Shown in pieces: positions 60,459 to 64,000 of a DNA stretch of 64,000 nucleotides (positions are counted from its first letter, which is position 1; each line of letters starts with the position of its first letter). A program made the position numbers and the translations under genes. The stretch is from contig CAYUTA010000002.1 of NCBI GenBank assembly GCA_964447605.1, positions 21,399-85,398 of the forward strand, in the 5' to 3' direction. A model generated the notes under the pieces. That model had not been told where the DNA came from and did not search any database. It was given only the letters and a program-made list of their open reading frames with translations. Source of the DNA: CAYUTA01 sp964447605 (GTDB lineage Bacteria; Bacillota; Clostridia; Christensenellales; CAG-138).

Positions 60459-62855
60459 ATGAAACTGCCAAAAAAATGGCTTTGTGAATATGTGGACTTC
60501 AATGTGACCGACGCCGAATTCATCGAGCGCATGATGTGGCGCGGCTTTGAACTGGCGGGCGTCGAAACCGGCATGCCCGGCGTGGAGGGCGTGGTGGTCG
60601 GCCGCGTCGACAGCGTAATCAAGCATGAAAACTCCGACCACCTGCACATCTGCAAGGTGGAGATAGGCGGCGGTGTTCTGACCATCGTCACCGGGGCGGA
60701 CAATGTGTTCGACGGAGCTCTCGTTCCCGTTGCGGCCGTTGGCGCAAAGCTTGACGGCCATGAGATGAAGCCGGTCAACATGCGCGGCGTGGAAAGCTTC
60801 GGCATGCTCTGCTCCGGCAGGGAGCTCGGCCTGACCAACATGGACTACCCGGGCAGCGACGCGCACGGCATCCTGATTCTGCAAGAGAATTATCCGACCG
60901 GCCAGCCCATTGAGGCCGCGCTGGGCTTTGACGACGTGGTGTTTGACTTTGACCTCACGCCAAACCGCCCGGACTGCGCCAGCATCATCGGCCTGTGCCG
61001 CGAGGCCGCCGCCGCGCTGGGGCAAACCTTCGCAGCGCCCGCCGTCAAGGTTGTTAAGGGCGTAGGCAGCGCTGCCGAATATGCAAGCGTCACCATCGAA
61101 AACTTCGACCTGTGCCCGCGGTACACCGCACGTGTGGTCAGGGATATCAAAATCGGGCCGTCGCCCCTCTGGATGCAGCGCAGGCTGCGCGGCGTCGGGC
61201 TGCGGCCGATCAACAACATTGTCGATATTACCAACTATGTCATGGTCGAATACGGCCACCCCATGCACGCGTTTGATCTGGCCTGCGTCGACGGCGGACA
61301 TATTGTTGTGCGCAATGCCGCAGAGGGCGAGATCGTTACCACGCTCGACGGCAAGGAGCGGCCCGTTACCCCGGATATGCTGCTCATTGCCGACCCTAAA
61401 AAGGGCGTGGGCATCGCCGGCGTGATGGGTGGCTATAACAGCGAGATCACGCCGGATACCAAGGCCATTCTGTTTGAAGCGGCCGTGTTCGCCGGCAGCA
61501 ACATTCGCTCCACCGCCCGCAAGCTTAAGCACATGACCGACGCGGCGGCGCGCTTTATCAAGGGGGTGGAGCCCGTCAATGCGCTGCTGGCCCTGGAGCG
61601 TGCGGTCGAACTGGTCGAACAGCTTGGCGCTGGTACAATCGTAGGCGACACCATCGACGTGTGCCGTGAAAAGCCCGTTGAACAGACCGTCCCGGTCAGC
61701 GTTGCGCATGTCAACGCACTTCTGGCGCTGGAGCTGACCGGTGAAAAGATGGCGGAGATGCTGCATACCATCAACATCAGTGCCAAGCCCGGCGGCGATG
61801 CGCTGCTTGTGACCATTCCGCACTTCCGCACGGATATCGAGTGCGGCATCGAGGCGGACTGGGATATTGCCGAGGAAATTGCGCGCATCTACGGCTATTA
61901 CAACATTGCCCCCACGCTCATGCGCGGCAATACGTTCCGCGGTTCGCTGGGGCGCCTGTTCGCGTTCGACGACAAGGTCAAGGATACGCTCGTCGCTTTG
62001 GGCGGGTATGAGATGTATAATTATAACTTCACCGGACCCGCCGCGCTCGATGCGCTGCTGCTGCCCGCAAACAGCGAGCTGCGCAGGGCCGTAAGGCTGC
62101 TCAATCCCTTTGGCGAGGACCAGAGCCTGATGCGCACCACGCTGCTGCCCGGCATGCTGGATGTTGCCGCGCGCAACCTCAACCGCCGCACCGGCCAGGG
62201 GCGGTTCTTTGAGGTCGGCAATGTGCACGTCGACTTCGGCGGGGAACTGCCGGAGGAGCGCAAGACCGTCGGGCTGCTGCTGTTTGGCCGGGACGAATCG
62301 TTCTTCACGCTCAAGGGCGTGATCGAGCAGCTGCTTGACCGCCTCGGCGTAAAGAACGCAATCTATGCGCATGCGGACGTAAGCTATCTCCAGCCCGGCC
62401 GCGCCGCAAAGGTGTGTTCCTACGGCGGCGCGCCGATCGGCATGCTTGGCGAGGTGCATCCCGATGTAACCGCCGCCTGGAAAATTGACGAGCGCGTTTA
62501 TGCCGCCGAACTGTCCTTTGCCGCGCTGCTGGCGGCCGCAACCGCTGCGCCGCGGTTCGTCCCGTTGCCGCGATTCCCCGTTGTGCAGCGTGATCTTGCG
62601 GTGGTCGTCGATAAAAACACCGAGTCCGCGGCGCTTTGTAAGGTCATTGAATCCGCCGAAACCGGCATGATCGTTGAAAACGCGCGCCTGTTCGACACCT
62701 ATACCGGCGTTGGGATGCTGCCCGGCAAAAAGAGCCTTGCGTTCTCATTTACATTGCGCAGCGAGGATCATACGCTTTCCGACGAAGAGATCAAGGCCGG
62801 TATGGACGCCATCATCGAGGCGCTGCAGGAAAGCGGCGCGCCGCTGAGAAGCTAG
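60459..62855 (+). CDS. pheT: Phenylalanyl-tRNA synthetase beta subunit
   Basis: 798 residues from ATG 60459 (GGGAGG upstream); the frame extends back into pheS. Domains in order: OB-fold tRNA-binding domain (residues 40-155), B3/B4 editing domain, B5, the class II-like core (VEPVNALLALERAVEL, FNPFGEDQSLMRTTL type) and a C-terminal FDX-ACB anticodon-binding domain (PRFPVVQRDLAVVV). Ends in TAG. Confidence 0.97.
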   Translation: MKLPKKWLCEYVDFNVTDAEFIERMMWRGFELAGVETGMPGVEGVVVGRVDSVIKHENSDHLHICKVEIGGGVLTIVTGADNVFDGALVPVAAVGAKLDGHEMKPVNMRGVESFGMLCSGRELGLTNMDYPGSDAHGILILQENYPTGQPIEAALGFDDVVFDFDLTPNRPDCASIIGLCREAAAALGQTFAAPAVKVVKGVGSAAEYASVTIENFDLCPRYTARVVRDIKIGPSPLWMQRRLRGVGLRPINNIVDITNYVMVEYGHPMHAFDLACVDGGHIVVRNAAEGEIVTTLDGKERPVTPDMLLIADPKKGVGIAGVMGGYNSEITPDTKAILFEAAVFAGSNIRSTARKLKHMTDAAARFIKGVEPVNALLALERAVELVEQLGAGTIVGDTIDVCREKPVEQTVPVSVAHVNALLALELTGEKMAEMLHTINISAKPGGDALLVTIPHFRTDIECGIEADWDIAEEIARIYGYYNIAPTLMRGNTFRGSLGRLFAFDDKVKDTLVALGGYEMYNYNFTGPAALDALLLPANSELRRAVRLLNPFGEDQSLMRTTLLPGMLDVAARNLNRRTGQGRFFEVGNVHVDFGGELPEERKTVGLLLFGRDESFFTLKGVIEQLLDRLGVKNAIYAHADVSYLQPGRAAKVCSYGGAPIGMLGEVHPDVTAAWKIDERVYAAELSFAALLAAATAAPRFVPLPRFPVVQRDLAVVVDKNTESAALCKVIESAETGMIVENARLFDTYTGVGMLPGKKSLAFSFTLRSEDHTLSDEEIKAGMDAIIEALQESGAPLRS

Positions 62856-62945
62856 GCGCGCATACGGACCGAAAGTCTTCCGCAAACAGGAACCCCGCCC
62901 GGGCCCGCCGGACTTGTAAAAGAAGCGTCATTGACAAATAACACG

Positions 62946-62978
62946 CCCTCCGAAGGAACCGCGCTTTCTTTCGGAGGG
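62946..62978. terminator. Hairpin between convergent pheT and methyltransferase genes
   Basis: CCCTCCGAA (62946-62954) pairs perfectly with TTCGGAGGG (62970-62978), 15-base loop. No T tract on the plus strand. On the minus strand GCGTGTTATTTG follows, a weak tract. Confidence 0.45.
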
Positions 62979-63032
62979 TGCCTTGAATCAAAGGAAGCCG
63001 CCGAACGCTTGCCCGGAATGCGGCCGGAACCG

Positions 63033-63955
63033 TCAGCCGGATCGGCCCGGTTGTGCAGGCTGGAAACTATTTCTCTGGCCGTCCCCTTTTTTCAGAATGG
63101 CCTTATAGTAAGCAATTTCTCTATTTTGGGTTGCAAAAATCATGCTCATATGGAACGTTTGTGAGGCTGTCGTTCTGTCCGGATTTTCTGCAAGCCTGTT
63201 CTGCAACAACAACTCGCTGTAAGCAACGCTTAACTTCCAGAAGGGCAACTGCAAGTTCGAATTGTCTTTAAGTAGTTCAATTTGAAATCCGGCGGCCAAA
63301 ACGCTCGTTAAAAAATCTTCGCACAGCACGATATCGCTTTGCCAATGCCGGTTAAAATATTCTCGAAATCCCGACTTGCCGTCGCATAAAAATGTGTCGC
63401 TTATCACGAAAATCCCTTCCGGTTTCAACATATCAAACAGCAATTTATACAATTGAAGCGTATTTCCCATCTGGCATAAAGAATCTATTCCAACAATCAC
63501 ATCGAATGTATTGTGCCCGGTGCAATCAAAGACGTTTTGTACCCAGACATCAATGTTGGACCGGCTGCCAATGAAGCCGGCGACATTTTTTTGTATCTCT
63601 TTTGATTGTTCATCGGAAATCGTTAAAGCGGTTATCTGCGCCTGAGGAAAAGCCGCCGCAAGCGAGATCGTAGTTCCTCCATGACCGGCTCCGCAATCCA
63701 AAATACAAAGCTCCGGGGCGAAACGCCGCTTTTGTATTTCCGTAACGACATCCGATACCAGCAGTTCCTGGCCAATATGCATGTAGTTCTTTATTTTATC
63801 CATGGAAAATGCTTTGTAGTCTATATTGCTATACAGTAAGGGGAACCGCTCTTTGGAAAATATCCCGTATGGATGTGAGTAAAAGGTCCAACCGCATATT
63901 TGGAGTTATATTCCTGCAGTTTTTTTGCGTAATAATCAGTTATCCGGTTGTTCAT
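63033..63955 (-). pseudogene. Class I SAM-dependent methyltransferase, frameshifted near codon 32
   Basis: ATG 63955 has GGGAGGG upstream and reads NNRITDYYAKKLQEYNSKY, then TGYF, before running out of frame. One base added to the T4 run at 63860-63857 joins it to SKERFPLLYSNIDYKAFSMD and the long 256-residue frame starting at 63803. The latter has SAM motif I (LDCGAGHGGTTISLA), the acidic post-motif residue and LLFDMLKPEGIFVISDTF. It looks like a small-molecule methyltransferase; substrate unknown. AT-richer than its neighbours, suggesting transfer. A sequencing error cannot be excluded. Confidence 0.75.
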
Positions 63956-64000
63956 TTGTACCCTCCCTCAATTTTTCAAATCTGTTATCATACCACTGCT

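Noticed and set aside
60387..62459. Minus-strand ORF of 690 codons
   Set aside because: Antisense shadow of pheT.
1..64000. CRISPR array, prophage, insertion sequence or tRNA genes
   Set aside because: No regularly spaced repeats, no transposase or phage structural genes, and no tRNA T-arm consensus in a foldable context were seen.

Overview
The window looks like a scaffold from a GC-rich Firmicute, most likely a spore-forming anaerobe of class Clostridia. Four things point there: the yunB sporulation gene; the gene orders ftsK-rimO-pgsA-cinA-recA and tilS-hpt-ftsH; a T-box leader in front of pheST; and many lipoproteins with Firmicute-type lipoboxes. One run of ten Ns (57820-57829) marks an assembly join, so linkage across it is not proven. 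No phage, CRISPR array, rRNA or tRNA was recognised.

Layout. 0-10 kb: a foldase-like lipoprotein (cut by the window edge), galactokinase, RidA, an E2-like acyltransferase domain with a lost active site, a clostripain-type protease, an alkaline phosphatase and a beta-CASP RNase. 10.4-12.4 kb: a two-gene unit of an alpha-oxoamine synthase resembling serine palmitoyltransferase and a short-chain reductase. 12.4-13.2 kb: an AT-richer stretch with a UGA-interrupted reading frame and a palindrome over a promoter. 13.3-24 kb: a purine-salvage/catabolism operon: a three-subunit molybdenum hydroxylase, a GntR/UTRA regulator, an amidohydrolase deaminase and a complete nucleoside-type ABC importer with BMP lipoprotein. 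24.2-31.5 kb (minus strand): an Ig-like lipoprotein, Nudix hydrolase, a broken Asp/Glu racemase, an O-antigen ligase-like protein, PRPP synthase, YunB and a PHP phosphoesterase. 32-36 kb: ftsH, hpt, tilS. 36-49 kb: radC, a decayed HTH gene, a SIMPL lipoprotein, the ftsK-rimO-pgsA-cinA-recA block, a ferritin-like/VIT1 membrane protein, and a divergent DegT-like protein. 49-56.3 kb: a complete F-type ATP synthase operon with an unusually short delta gene. 56.3-64 kb: a diguanylate cyclase, the N gap, a ComEC-like hydrolase, T-box-pheS-pheT, and a frameshifted methyltransferase.

The main functional theme is nucleotide and purine handling. The importer plus deaminase plus molybdenum hydroxylase would bring in and oxidise purines, while Hpt and PRPP synthase salvage them. 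The second theme is gene decay. Two genes carry both an in-frame UAG and a one-base frameshift, one carries a single frameshift, and a possible fourth carries a UGA. UAG and UGA are ordinary stops for intact genes here (radC, atpE, pheT and the second permease end in UAG; many genes end in UGA), so these lesions are better read as decay than as recoding. ATGA start/stop overlaps are very common and mark translationally coupled operons.
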